This document shows, one piece after another, positions 11,688 to 22,895 of a stretch of DNA of 39,689 nt (within the stretch, counting starts at the first letter, position 1; every line of letters starts with the position of its first letter). Under the pieces are notes generated by a model. That model did no database searches, was not told where the DNA came from, and saw nothing but the letters and a program-made list of their open reading frames with translations. The position numbers were made by a program, and so were the translations under genes. The DNA is from Plakobranchus ocellatus (taxonomy: Eukaryota > Mollusca > Gastropoda > Plakobranchidae): NCBI GenBank assembly GCA_019648995.1, contig BLXT01007274.1, forward strand, positions 66,721 through 106,409, in the 5' to 3' direction.

Positions 11688-11767
11688 TTCACTTTTTTTA
11701 TAAATACCGGGGCGGGTAGAGCCAATCTGGTTTGCTTTGAGAACCACTGACCGCTCCTCAGCTGACC
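11688..11767 (-). CDS. Transglutaminase exon 12: core to barrel linker
   Basis: Encodes 26 codons, SAEERSVVLKANQ through IYKKSE, the linker that follows the P-E-G-S-x-E-E-R motif and precedes beta-barrel 1. Acceptor TCACAG|GG; donor GAA|GTAAGT; phases 2 and 0 agree with both neighbours. Confidence 0.9.
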
Positions 11768-12221
11768 CTGTGACAAAGCAATGTCAGTCAGAAGTGAAAA
11801 TTTGAGTCTTCCTTATAGGCTTTAGATGAATCGGATTGCTCCACCGACATATAAGCAAGTACTTTGCGTAACATGCAGTTACCTTTAAAATAAATTTTCA
11901 TTGCTATCTTTGTAAGATATAAAAGAATGTCTCATACAATGTTGGATGGCCCCTTTCCCGCCTTTCTCCTTCTGTTTATTTGGGTGTGAAAAAGATAAAA
12001 AGATTTCTCCTGAGCATCATTTTCATTTTAAACCCATACCACATAATTATATTAGTGGTTATTTTCAGCCTTAGAAAATTTTAAAGCATCATCTTTCGAC
12101 AACGGTCCCAAATTCATTTCCATTAACAACTTTCTTCAAGTTCACCATTTAATTAGGAGATCTGATTTTTATGATACTTGTAAAAAAGTACTGTTGAAGC
12201 TGTTGGTTTAAGTGTGCCTAC
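11768..12221. other. Intron between exons 11 and 12
   Basis: Nothing identified; the shortest class of intron in this gene. Confidence 0.6.
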
Positions 12222-12301
12222 CTTCCTCAGGCTTGTAATGACCTGTAACATCCTCTCTATATGCCCCGGTTGCAGATTTGGTGCTAATATTTTTTCCAAT
12301 T
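12222..12301 (-). CDS. Transglutaminase exon 11: end of core
   Basis: Encodes 26 codons with IGKNISTKSATGAYREDV and GHYKPEE, the family G-K-x-I-S-T-K and R-E-D-V-T-x-x-Y-K stretch that ends the catalytic domain. Too short to appear as an open frame by itself; found by similarity. Acceptor CAAAG|A completes Glu; donor AG|GTAGGC leaves one G for the Gly of EGSAEER. Confidence 0.92.
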
Positions 12302-15300
12302 CTTTGGAAAAGGCAAAAAGTAATGTTTTAGAATGTATTTGAAATATACTTTCTCTTCTAAAGAAATGGAAAAACTAATGCAAAAAATAATTTACCCAAA
12401 GACTTAATTAAATGTATACATTAGAATGGTAATAACACGGAGATATAATCCACAATCATTCATCACCATTTTGAAACATTTAAACAGTTATCCAACTTTA
12501 TCCTCAATCCCTTCACTTCATTCCCTTCCTTTTAAGCACAGATTGACAGATCTCTTTGATACATTTACATACAAAAACTAGTACAAAATCATTGAGACAA
12601 ACCACTTTGTTTAAGATTTATTTAGCTATTTACACTCTACACTCTCATCTCCGACAATCAGTCACTTTATTAACCATGCCACGAAACAAATGTCTTCTAT
12701 AAACAACTTTACGAGGACATTTGAAAGGCGCTCGCAACACAAGATAAACGAACATCAGAGTCCAGTTAATCCCCACACATTCCTGTTATCACGCTGATTG
12801 CCTGAATCAAAACCACCTACTGACCATCTCCTGTTACATTTGAGGCTGGTTCTTACGGTATTTTAATCCCAATTCTTTAGTCTTTCATTTATACATTTTC
12901 TAAGACAATCGCAAGCTGCATTTAAAAATTATAAAAAATTTAAGCGAGCACGTTTTTTCCCTATCAGTTGAACGAAATTGCCTGTTTTCAAGCGCTCGTA
13001 AGTAAATGATAACAACAGACACGACATTATAAATTGCATCAGATAAAAAACAGCTTCTTTTCTACTGCATGCTTCATAATTGAAAAAAAAGATTGAAGGA
13101 TATTAAGTTCCTCTTTAAATTATTTCAAATTTGTAATAAAATGTAAAATTTCAAGCAGACGCTGCAATGCCATTCTATCTAGACAGCGCAGGTAAAATTT
13201 TATGACCTGTGGCTCAGTGCTGACTGTAGCCTGACCCCCGTGAGCGGATAAGCGCCCATGCTGTTGGGATTTTGCTCCGTGAACAAAAAGTTGGGTAGCT
13301 AGTTGCCGTGTATGGACTCCAAAGTGATTTGCAGTCATTAAATTGAAAGATAATCACAAAGTGAGTGGGCCTACACAGATTAAAAACTTTTTTTTATTTT
13401 CAGATGTTATTATAATTGCTAAGTTTATGACCTTCCTCCGACATTAATACGGCAATAGTTTTAAACATGAGCTTCAACTCTTAAACATTTTTTACATTTT
13501 TATATTGTTTGAGATTAGGCTACTTACTGTTAAAGGAATTGATTTTGTTATTCTTATTTATCATCACTATTTGCATGTATGTGCAGCTAATAATTATTTA
13601 TTGTTCATTGAGCAGGTCCTTAATACTTTGAAGTTCTCGTTATAAAAAAAAAATGTAGGAAAGGTTAAGCTGAGTTTTTTTTCTTTTGTTTATTTTCCTT
13701 GTACAAGCAATTAGGCCTGTAGACAGTTCAAAGGTAATAAGCTTCGATCATATTATGAATTCACTCATGAGAAATCAACCTTTTTTGCTTTAACGGCATA
13801 GTCAATATTGCACGATTAACTAGTGTCAAAAACAATTTAAAAACACGGAAAAAACGTTTTTATAATAGCTTGTAAGTAAACATTTCTAATCATTGCTTTC
13901 ATCCCATTATCTGTGTTTACATAGAGTAAAAAAAAAGGCTTGACCACCATTTCCCCCAAGAGACCACATCAAACTGCTAGTTAAAACATAAGGCGCTTAG
14001 CAAGGTCACGTAACCAATTTTTAAAGGAAAATTAAAGCCTAAAAAATACACAAATAAAAAAAAAGATAACAAAGATAAGCTTTCATTTGAACTGTTAACT
14101 TTCATTTGAACTATTCTTTTTCTCCCTAAAGCACACACTAAAAATTTGGCAGACTGTTTAAGCAATCGCCCTTTCCGCATCAGGTGTTTAGATCTCTTGT
14201 TCACCCAGCATCACTACCCGATACAAATCCGTTGATTATGACAAACTATTCATATTAAATTCTTTCTCATATAAAGTTAAGTTATAAAACGTTACAGTGT
14301 TTCAGATCCATCCATTTTCTTTCTGCAAGTCCAAAACACCAATAGATCCTAGCATTGCGCTCTGACCTGGCCTAGGCCAAGGAGGAGTAGACAATCAAAC
14401 ATGACAGGATTTAACAAAAATAGCCTATAGACACTGATTGATTTCAATTCTGATTATAGATAATAGATAGGCTTTCTTAAGATCATAAGTTAAGTTCTTT
14501 TGTTTGTTTTTTTTTCAACAAAATCTTCCTATTTCCACGGAAAAAAAAACGAAAAGAAAAGGGAATCGCAGTACCCTATACCCTAATGAACCAAATGAAA
14601 GGTATACAAAAAAGAGAAAAAAAAGCTTCGTTTGCTTGGGTCAGCTCAAAGCATGGCGCTAAAGAAAACCAATCAGAGAGAGGGTCGATCTTTCTTGCTT
14701 GCGGCTGTAGAGCAGCACATAATTGCGGGGGTTAAATTAAAAAAATAAAAATAAAAATAGTAGCAATCGACAGACTGAAACCAAATAAAGCCTTACGTGT
14801 GCACAAAGAATATATCTTTATTTTCACGAGCAGTTTATATTAAAAAAAATTATATTGAAAGAGGAATTTCCTATGAAAATGTAGGCCTTGGCGCCGCTGA
14901 CGGAGGATTTGGGTTCTCATATTCGGTCTTTAGAGTAAAAAGTGCCAGCTTGGCAAAGCCAGTATGTCAGGAAATGAAGAAATTATTTTCAAAAACCTTT
15001 GAAAATCTGATTTTGATCGCTATAAAAATTGTTTAGAGAAATGAGACAAAATGCGAGAAAAGTGCGCGAAAGTAAAAAAATGCGCGTTAAACTGCGATGC
15101 CAGAGCATGATGTTACAGTTACAAGCATGTGGAGTTATTAGTATATGGGCCATTGGGCCCCCCCTCCCCTCCCCCCCTTGGGGGATTTACTACTATGGTT
15201 CCCTGTTAGTACACTTCTTAAGCTATATAAATCAGCTTGTTAGCATTAAAAAAAGTGTCATCTTCCTAGAGAAATGTCTATTTGAAAATTGAGTTATTGC

Positions 15301-15577
15301 CCTTTGGTGAAATAATAGGGTGCATTTTTTTAAAACTCAAACAGTGTTACCGCCTGGTTTAATTTTTGTTCATAACATATCAAATTAAAGCTAAATGAAT
15401 GCTTGTTTGTATGGTGCAAAGAAACATACAAAGTTAGTAATAAGTATAATATTATAATGTGAACCACAGTCGCTTGCCTTTTGGCATTTCTTGTAATTTT
15501 ACTATTACATGGTGTACAAGACCTTCCTATTTGAGGCTACAGTAATTTTGTGTGATTGAACATTATATAAAAGTGAT
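12302..15577. other. Intron 10 of model, 3' part, nothing identified
   Basis: AT-rich; the short open frames show no family similarity. A C/G-rich run (CCCCCCTCCCC and nearby) occurs at about 15157-15184. Confidence 0.5.
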
Positions 15578-15990
15578 ATGGGAGTTTACAAACATGTCTT
15601 AGAGGCTCTTGAGAGACTACTGTTTGCCTCTTTTCTGCAGAACACAAGCTCCGGGGGTATTCTGAAGAAGTTATTATCAAGTGCCAAAGAACTTCAGATC
15701 AGTCCAGGTCAATCTTTGGCTCAAAGCATCATCTCCTCTCAAGCCTTGACTCGGTTGTTTGCTCAGTATGAGGTATTCAAAAAAGCAGACGGGAGATGGT
15801 CATTTTGGAAAAACAGCTCAATTTTGGGTTCAGTACATGGACAGGATTGCTTTAGTTCTCTTTTGCCACAAAGACAAAACAACCTGGATTTACATACCTT
15901 CTGTTTGCAAAAACTTTACCCACTTCTATTTAGCATGAACCATCAAAACTATGTGACACAGGTGAAATTAATTTTACGATTATTGCACTT
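15578..15990 (+). pseudogene. Repeat-type ORF fragment of unknown function
   Basis: The open frame starts at ATG 15578 and stays open to 16138, but only about the first 130 residues look coherent; after that the frame overlaps a LINE fragment in another frame. The pattern HVLEALERLLFASFL, FAQYEVFK, FW, DLHTFCLQKLYPLLFS and MNHQNY resembles uncharacterised proteins found in many copies in invertebrate genomes (E-A-L-E-R-L-R, Y-E-x-F, F-W, G-N-W-x-L-H-L, P-x-F-F-A-x-x-x-x-N-Y-A-R). I recall that pattern only from memory and cannot name a function. Probably a transposon passenger or relic on the strand opposite the host gene. Confidence 0.5.
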
Positions 15991-16620
15991 TCAGAGATTT
16001 TATCAAAGATTAAGCTTGTGTTCAATGAAGCGGAATGTCAAGCATCAGGTTCTGACATATTTATTATTAAAGACCCAAAAAGAGGAATTGTACTATACAA
16101 AGATAAATCCCAAAAAGCAAAAGAATGCAAAAAATTAAATACAAATGGGTTCCAAAAGAGTGTTTGGTGCGCATTCATTAGTGTTATTGAGGAGAAAGTT
16201 TTAATTGTTCGTATTTACAGAAGCCCAAATACAACAATGGAAACTGTTCAAAGACAGTTTTAGCATGTTAAAAGATGCCAAGTTATGGCATACCAGGAAA
16301 TGCTGCAGTTTCTAAATCTGTATTCTCTGAATAGACGGAGGATATAAGAGACATGATTGAAACCTATAAAATCATCAATAACATCGAGAATATTGACAAT
16401 AACAAAATTTTGTATCGCAAGCTTTACAAGAAGGAAAACTTTTTGTTAAGCAATTTTCTATCAGCTTGAGAAAATACAATTTTTTCCGACTTTGCGTTAT
16501 TCATCTACAGAACACACTTCCACCTGATGCAATGTTTGTTAAAACTACTAACAACTTTACGAACTTTCTGGACTGTGATCCAAAGCTCAGACAAATGTTT
16601 TATAAATTTGATGAATAGTT
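15990..16620 (+). mobile_element. CR1-like LINE, internally deleted
   Basis: Positions 15990-16263 read as the end of an apurinic endonuclease domain: SKIKLVFNEAECQASGSDIF, KRGIVLYK, SVWCAF and YRSPN, then a stop. After a short break, 16320-16618 reads as the end of a LINE reverse-transcriptase ORF in shifting frames (LYSLNRRRI, DMIETYKIINN, then FFRLCVIHLQNTLPPDAMF and TNNFTNFLD). The whole reverse-transcriptase core between them is missing. It is on the plus strand within the long transglutaminase intron. Confidence 0.75.
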
Positions 16621-18123
16621 GTTATGATATCATTCAATGAGACATGTAGTGCAGATCAATAAGTGAAAAAAAAAAAATGGGACGTTTAAAGGCCAAGTGG
16701 CCTAAGGCATAAATAGCCAGGCCCTATTCTCTACGGTGGCTCGTGGGTGTGAGCATTGGTTGGGCAGGGGGTCTGGGGGCCAGGTAGGCCCCTAGCAGGG
16801 TCCAGGCACAGAGTCCCTGGTGGGGGTTCAGGCCCCAGTCTCTTAATTTCTAATTTTTTTTTCTAGGCTCCTTTCACAAACTGAATGCAGCAAAATATCG
16901 TCTATTGTGTTCATTACCACAAATGTTGCAATTCTGTCGGTTGATGTTGAGCTAGATTGATCAGGAGCCTTCTGAAATCACTTCGGCCTAATTTAGAAAT
17001 CATGATCTAAATCACTACAACTGGCAAACCTTAAAATGAAATGGAAATCAGTAGCTGCGATAATAATCTCAACAATGAAAAATTTGCATTAGAAGTTAGT
17101 CTTCTTGGTTCTTTTATTAACTTTGTTGTAATTGGACCAAGATCACTCAAAAAAAAAGAATATATATTATTATACGTTCAAGTTGCGTGAAACTTAATTT
17201 TGAAAACGCTTAGCGGCAATCATACCTCATTAATTATTTAATTATTTAGGGGCTTGCAAAAAAAAAAAGAGTAACTTCCAGATTCCAGAGATTTGCCGTT
17301 AACTGCGCAGCGAAAGACAAGTGGAAGAGTGATTACATCACAGGGATTCCTCGGACAGGGGCGATAAAGCGAAAGTATGGGTGTGTGGGTGTGCCCTGTT
17401 TTCTTGTCTGATGAAGAGAACATGACATTGCTTTCCCTGATCAAGGCCCAGCTCATACCTCTCGCTTTCACCTTGTTAATTACAGGTCGCTGTAAAGGAA
17501 CTTGGTTGGGCGAGATACAACTATGGTAAGCCAGCAGCTGGTGGCCGAGTCCTTTGGCACGGTAGGCCTACTATAGTACTAGTAGAGCATGCCCACCCAG
17601 CTCAGTGTCTATACTCTCTATGTTGGGGTTTTACGTTATAGAGGAGAGCCAGTTGTTCACTATTATTTCTCTCTTTATTTACTTATTTTTTTTAGAAATT
17701 AATATTTTTTTAAAATTAATTAATTTATTTTTATCTTTACAGGCTGGTCAGGCCCCAGCAAATCTGTTTGGGCATTGCCCATCTACTACTACTACTATTA
17801 TTATTACAACTTCTACCACTACTACGTATTTCACATGATCTAGAGGTATTAAAATCCTTTCCTCTGTTGAAGAGTACTCAATTTTTGAAAAAATAATTAA
17901 ACTTAGATCTAGATCTATGATAGCAAGGTTATGCATGTGTAAATAGTGGCAAACATCTTACAAACATAATGGACCATACTAAGACTTCTCCAACCAAACC
18001 AAGGTTCATCAAAATTATCCATCCCTCACTTTGCATTGGAGATTTCTTTTTTAAACTTTGGCAGTGTTTGTATATTCTTTGAATTATCTTTTTTTTTTTT
18101 TGATTGATTGTAAAATGTTAGTG
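16621..18123. other. Intron sequence with a GC-rich patch
   Basis: Positions about 16690-16850 are much richer in G and C than the surroundings, with repeated GGCCAGG/GGCCCC-like blocks, but no gene or tRNA is evident. A short (CTA)(TTA) microsatellite sits near 17783-17805. The rest is AT-rich and unidentified. Confidence 0.5.
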
Positions 18124-18792
18124 TTAACTCACTGAGCACTGGGCTAAATTGTGCTGTTAATTACCTTGCCACTGGCCTATTTTGCAATATTTTGAAAATG
18201 TGTCCCAAGTATAAAAAATACAGCTAGCTTTATGAAATTTAGTGTAATGATAGTTTCATATTAGCATTATAGTTGGTAAAGTTTTTATGTCATTCCATAG
18301 AAAAAGTTTTTTTTCATACATTTTTCACAAAGAGGCTGTATTTTCACTTCCAAACTTTTTTTTTGGCCCTTTACATTCAAAACCTTGTGCACAAAACAAA
18401 GAATCTAGATCTAGATCTTAGATTCTGAAACTGAACAGGCCTAGATGCACGCCAGTGATGGAATAAGTTACACAGATTCTAGTTCGATCTAAAGAATGTA
18501 TGATTATGTGGCTAGATTTACATCTAAAAAAATTACCGTAGAGAATGTCAATCCCTCTCAGTTCATTTCTCTCTTGAATAAGACATTATAGTTCCGCTCA
18601 AAACTTTTAGAGGCAAGGAATATAATACACAGTGGCTTTCCTTCACTCTCAAACTGTTTGGCAAAAGGAAATAAATAAGACTGGAACAGTAGTGGTCATG
18701 AAAACAAAGACTGTGTATACACAATTTTTATACTCAGTCGAATATGATAACCGAATACCGAGTATACACAGTATTCGTACTCAGTGAGTTAA
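18124..18792. mobile_element. piggyBac-like non-autonomous element B
   Basis: The element starts TTAACTCACTGAGCAC (18124) and ends GTACTCAGTGAGTTAA (18792). Each end carries TTAA, the piggyBac target duplication, and a 12-bp inverted repeat with one change. The length is 669 bases. The interior holds AGATCT/TCTAGA repeats but no transposase frame that I recognise. It lies 138 bases downstream of transglutaminase exon 10, in the intron. Confidence 0.8.
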
Positions 18793-18929
18793 GATATGCA
18801 CAGCCGCCCTTATTTAAACCTGAGACTTAAGTAGGGACAGTTGCTTTTTACTTCGTGTTTGTAAATATATGATAATAATATAGATGAGTCGAGTTTACTT
18901 GGTCTTGTCTCAGAATGAATTAAACTTAC

Positions 18930-19092
18930 TCATGTTTGCAGCAGTCCACACACTCCATCTTGCCAGTTATGTTGGTCACCCAAGACATGCGGTCAGCATT
19001 GACCTCGGCAAACAAAAACGCTGCATCATATGGCAGGTGAACCTCGCCTTGCTTGACGGCCTGAACAGACGCAGGTCCGCAGCAATATATGC
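18930..19092 (-). CDS. Transglutaminase exon 10: FAEVNAD segment
   Basis: Encodes 53 codons: [30 protein letters not shown] and a less conserved end with a Cys-rich patch (MECVDCCKH). Acceptor GAAG|GC; donor GA|GTAAGT. A plus-strand open frame over the same bases is a shadow. The next intron, 6.6 kb, is the longest in the gene. Confidence 0.95.
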
Positions 19093-19899
19093 CTTCACGA
19101 AACAACAAGATATATAATTTATGCCACACTTTCAGATATGGGCGACTACATTTCTTTCTTACTTTTTCAAAGATTGGACAGTCAGAAACCAAAGCAATCG
19201 TTGTGATTATTAAATCACAATTTTTCAGGAAAAGAATTTTAGATAGAAGAAATAACCTTTACAGTAAAATTTGAAGAGCTATGTGTCTCATTAATGTGAA
19301 AAGGTTAGGATACAGAAAATTTTATATCAAGTGGTTGATGTGCAACATAGCTGCTAGCCAAGTCAACCTTACAACAGGCCAAAGCATCCAAAAATAGATT
19401 CATTGCTGTGGGCGGTCTTTGCGCTTACGTGCTCATGGGCTCGCGCAGCAGTTCAGTAGTGCGTAGGCCTCTATATGGCCTTCGTTGACTCGTGTCCAGA
19501 ACCAAACATGGTAAAGTGCAAATGCGCTATGAGAATTGGTTGTAGGTCTTGGTATTAAAAAAAAGGGGAGGGGGGGCTAGAAATGTATCAATAGGAGGAA
19601 AACGCAAAAATTAAACAGTGAACTAGAACTTTGTAAGTTGTGAGAAAAAAAGTCGAAGGAAAAAGAATAGTAAATGGTGAAGCAAAAATTTAATAATACA
19701 TTGTTCAGCTACAGCGTGCGCTGTGGAATATTGGTGAAAACTCGGATGCACTTACATAGTGCTCAATTGTCGATTTCGCATTCCAGAGGCAGGAAAACTT
19801 GTATCCATTTACATCAATGTTGTGGCCTGACTTGTTGGGTATGGTGTTGCCAGTATTGTTTCAACAAAATATTGATCAGCCTTGAGAGGCCTTTCCTTC
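19093..19899. other. Intron 9 of model, 3' part
   Basis: Nothing recognised with confidence. A small G-rich run sits near 19560-19577. Confidence 0.5.
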
Positions 19900-21388
19900 C
19901 AATTTCAATGCCAATGTTGAATGGTGAAGGGAATTGGCTTACCACATTCAGCAGATGGTGGCAGCAGTTTTCTGATACAGAGATTGCAGTCACAAAGGTA
20001 TATGCAAATAAGGTCATCTAAAACAGAGGGGTGGACAGGAAGCAGAGGCCACCATGACTCAGTGTGCTCACATGTCTTCACTTCTTGGGGCATACAGTTT
20101 GGATGGCCTTTGGAGGTTACTTGCAATGTCATTTGGTTTTGACTAAGTGGATGAATTCTTCATCAACAAGGCATCATCAAGGGGCTTGTAACAGCCCTGC
20201 ACTAATGACTGGCACTAGAATAGTTACTCAGACAGTCTGGGTCATTTTCAAGGAGCAACTTGGTTTTATCCATTCTGTGAGTGAAGAAAACATCCTCAGC
20301 TGTAATGTAGTAGTTGCACACACCAGACGTCCTGAAATGAGCCAAATGGTGCTCTGTATCATTTTGTTGGAAAAAGCCAACAGCGACATACTGATGCTGC
20401 AAGGAATATCAACTGTCAGCAAATATTCGCACACATCAATTAAGCACTTACATGTCCAGTGCTAGGCATTTGCAGTTTGGACAGTAAGGGACTTGATCCG
20501 ATGGTGTGAAGTAGGCCTCAGCTGTTGAACATATTCAGCCATTGTCATAAGATGGATAGATATCCTTCTAGATTTCAACGTATCCACAGCCTTTCTGTCA
20601 GCATCCCTAAAGCAAATGTGTTTGTTTGGGGTTTTGGTATTGAACACTTTCCATAACCGCAACACAAGGTTGATGAAATCTGCTGTTTGTTCCCAAGCTG
20701 GCTTGGACGTGCCAAAATGTGGAGGGCAGCACCTGTCTTTTCTGAAAAAATATAAAATGGGACCTTTTGCTTCTATAGGCTTGATGGATGCACAGATGAC
20801 ACATTCAGAGAACAAAGCTTTACCATTTGCTTTGCCCCCTCTTTGAACAGCTACTCCAAATGACTCCATTAGGCAAGGATTACAGAAAACTCCCTTGAGG
20901 GCATGGATAGCTCCAAGGCCCTCATCTTTTTAGTGACACAATTGTCTGTTAAATGGACTGTGTGGTAGAGCAAAAACAGTAGCCTGCTGCTGTCCACCGG
21001 TGACTCCACTCTCCATGGCCTTGATGGATCAATAGCCTTAAACTTGGAAAACACTCATTCGTTGACCCTGTTGTTGTCGTCGGTCACTGCACACTTTGTA
21101 CACCACAAGACTCTGAGGTGATTATCTCACACAAAGTGGCACTGCTGGTATCTTCCTACCACCAACTTTCCGCATACGAATATCAGCAGCAAAATGCAAC
21201 GCACAAAACCCCATGTAACTGGTAATGCCTTCTAGTCGCAGCGAGTTTGGCAGGCCCTTGAGCCACTCCAAACATCCCTCCTTGACAGATGGAAATGCAT
21301 ACACAGACACTGAAGTTGTAGATTGAGAACTTCCACTCTTGTAATTTGTGTTACAGCCGTACATAGAACACTTCCATCCCATTGTCAA
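19900..21388 (-). pseudogene. THAP/P-element-like transposase relic
   Basis: The 21388-21122 frame starts at ATG and reads as a THAP zinc-binding DNA domain: WKCSMYGC (C-x4-C), VYAFPS, EWLKGLPN, FCALHF (C-x2-H) and a final AVPL. It closes with a stop after 88 residues. Downstream on the same strand, 21054-20869 and 20869-20462 continue in other frames with blocks typical of P-like transposases, notably FINLVLRLWKVFNTKTPNKH and RDADRKAVDTL. From 20460 to about 19900 only scattered frames remain. The break-up shows a dead element. It lies in transglutaminase intron 9, same strand as the gene. Confidence 0.7.
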
Positions 21389-22087
21389 TGTAATATGACT
21401 ATAGCAATAATATTATGTAGGCTATAAACTAGTACTAGTAGGACAGCATACTATACATTCAGTAGTGCTTTTGCCAACTTCTAACTTATGACAACAAATT
21501 CATCCCGTCCCCTTGCGACTGCCATTCATATTCCTCTACTGTTCAGGATTCCCGGTTCTATTTACAGAGCTTACGAAAGACAATCTTGATTTATTGGTGC
21601 CATCCTCTCTCCCTGTCTTTGTATTCATAGTATCTTTGTTTTCGACCTTTGTCTCGTATCCCATTCAAAAGTTTGCATTGGCCCCTTGTATGCTCCGCAT
21701 TTCTGCTGAGTAATCCCGTAAAGCACTTGGTGCAGACGAATCTATTTTTGGATGATACGGCCTAATAATCACTGATTTGCCCTTATTCCCCCCTCCCCCC
21801 CTCCCGAACGGGAAAAAAAACACACTCTCTAACTTTCTTCTTTTTCTTTCTTTAAACCAAGCATTCAACATGGTACTGTTATTAATCATTCAATATCTTT
21901 TTTATTAATTATTATCGATCCTTGTGCAATTTCCATATTCCTAAAACTTGGATATTTCTGTTTACAGGAGTTCAGACTTTTCACATTTCCAACTGACGAA
22001 AAGCTTTTTCAATCTCTTTTGATATAATTTTCTTTCAGTGAAAGTTATCCAGTTTTAAAATTCAATAAAACTATCGATTTTTCTTAC
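21389..22087. other. Intron between exon 9 and the THAP relic
   Basis: Nothing identified except a C-rich run near 21788-21803. Confidence 0.5.
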
Positions 22088-22191
22088 CGTCAGATGTCTC
22101 CTGTGGTGTGGCGTCAAAAGCCTGCCAGCCTCCAAATCCTTCTGGAAGATCTGACCTGGCCATCCATGCTTCATTCCATACATGGAAGTTC
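22088..22191 (-). CDS. Transglutaminase exon 9: catalytic His and Asp
   Basis: Encodes 34 codons containing [10 protein letters not shown] (catalytic His427), [17 protein letters not shown] (catalytic Asp450) and ETSD. His and Asp are 23 residues apart, as in TGM2. Acceptor AAAAG|G; donor ACG|GTAAGA. Its length of 104 nt matches the vertebrate exon as I recall it. Confidence 0.96.
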
Positions 22192-22759
22192 CTTTTGGAA
22201 GAAATTATCCCATTTGATCATGAAAGAGTATAGTGAAAGTACTATTGCTTTGATTAGAAATTTCGATTCTTTTTTGCTGAGGGTAGTATGAACAACAAAA
22301 ACAAAGACTTCTCATTGCATGATTGAAATATTTGTGCATCCTAAATCTATGATGGTTGACTTAATGCAAAGTATACTTAGATCATTTAGTCTTTTTTTTT
22401 TAATATTAAAGAAAAAGTAAATAATATACCTATCTACAGTGATGCTACAATGACTACAATTCAAAGTCTAAGAAAGACCTACATCTAATTACATATTGTC
22501 TCCATAGGCTTTCCTATACATCATGAGTTTTACCAATATAACGCTTTCATTATTTTTGATAGCGTGTCACTTCAAATTTTTTTAAACACTAACAGAATGT
22601 GCTCCAAAAAAAAGTTATATAGGCATTTTAAATATTTTCAAAGGGGTTTTTGAATTCCAAAGATTAGTAATCCAAATTACCATTTCCTTTACTCTGAACA
22701 TGGTCCTAATTTTCAATTCTGCATAATTCTCTCCTATAATACCATGGAAATCTTCATAC
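22192..22759. other. Intron between exons 8 and 9
   Basis: AT-rich; nothing identified. Confidence 0.6.
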
Positions 22760-22895
22760 CAAACAGAATCTCCAGTACTTTCCAACCTGTTTCCTTCACA
22801 ATCATAGATCGAATCTATTGTCACAGAGCCGTCTGTATCATGAGCTGAGACAAAGTTGGTCACACTCCGTGCTGGGATTCCCAAAGCTCGGCAGA
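22760..22895 (-). CDS. Transglutaminase exon 8: GIPARSVTNF segment
   Basis: Encodes 44 codons with CRALGIPARSVTNF, SAHDTDGSVTID and GDSV, the strand and loop between the catalytic Cys and His that include conserved calcium-site acidic residues. Acceptor CAACAG|TC completes an Ile; donor TG|GTATGA splits the Trp of DSVW-NFHVW. Confidence 0.96.
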
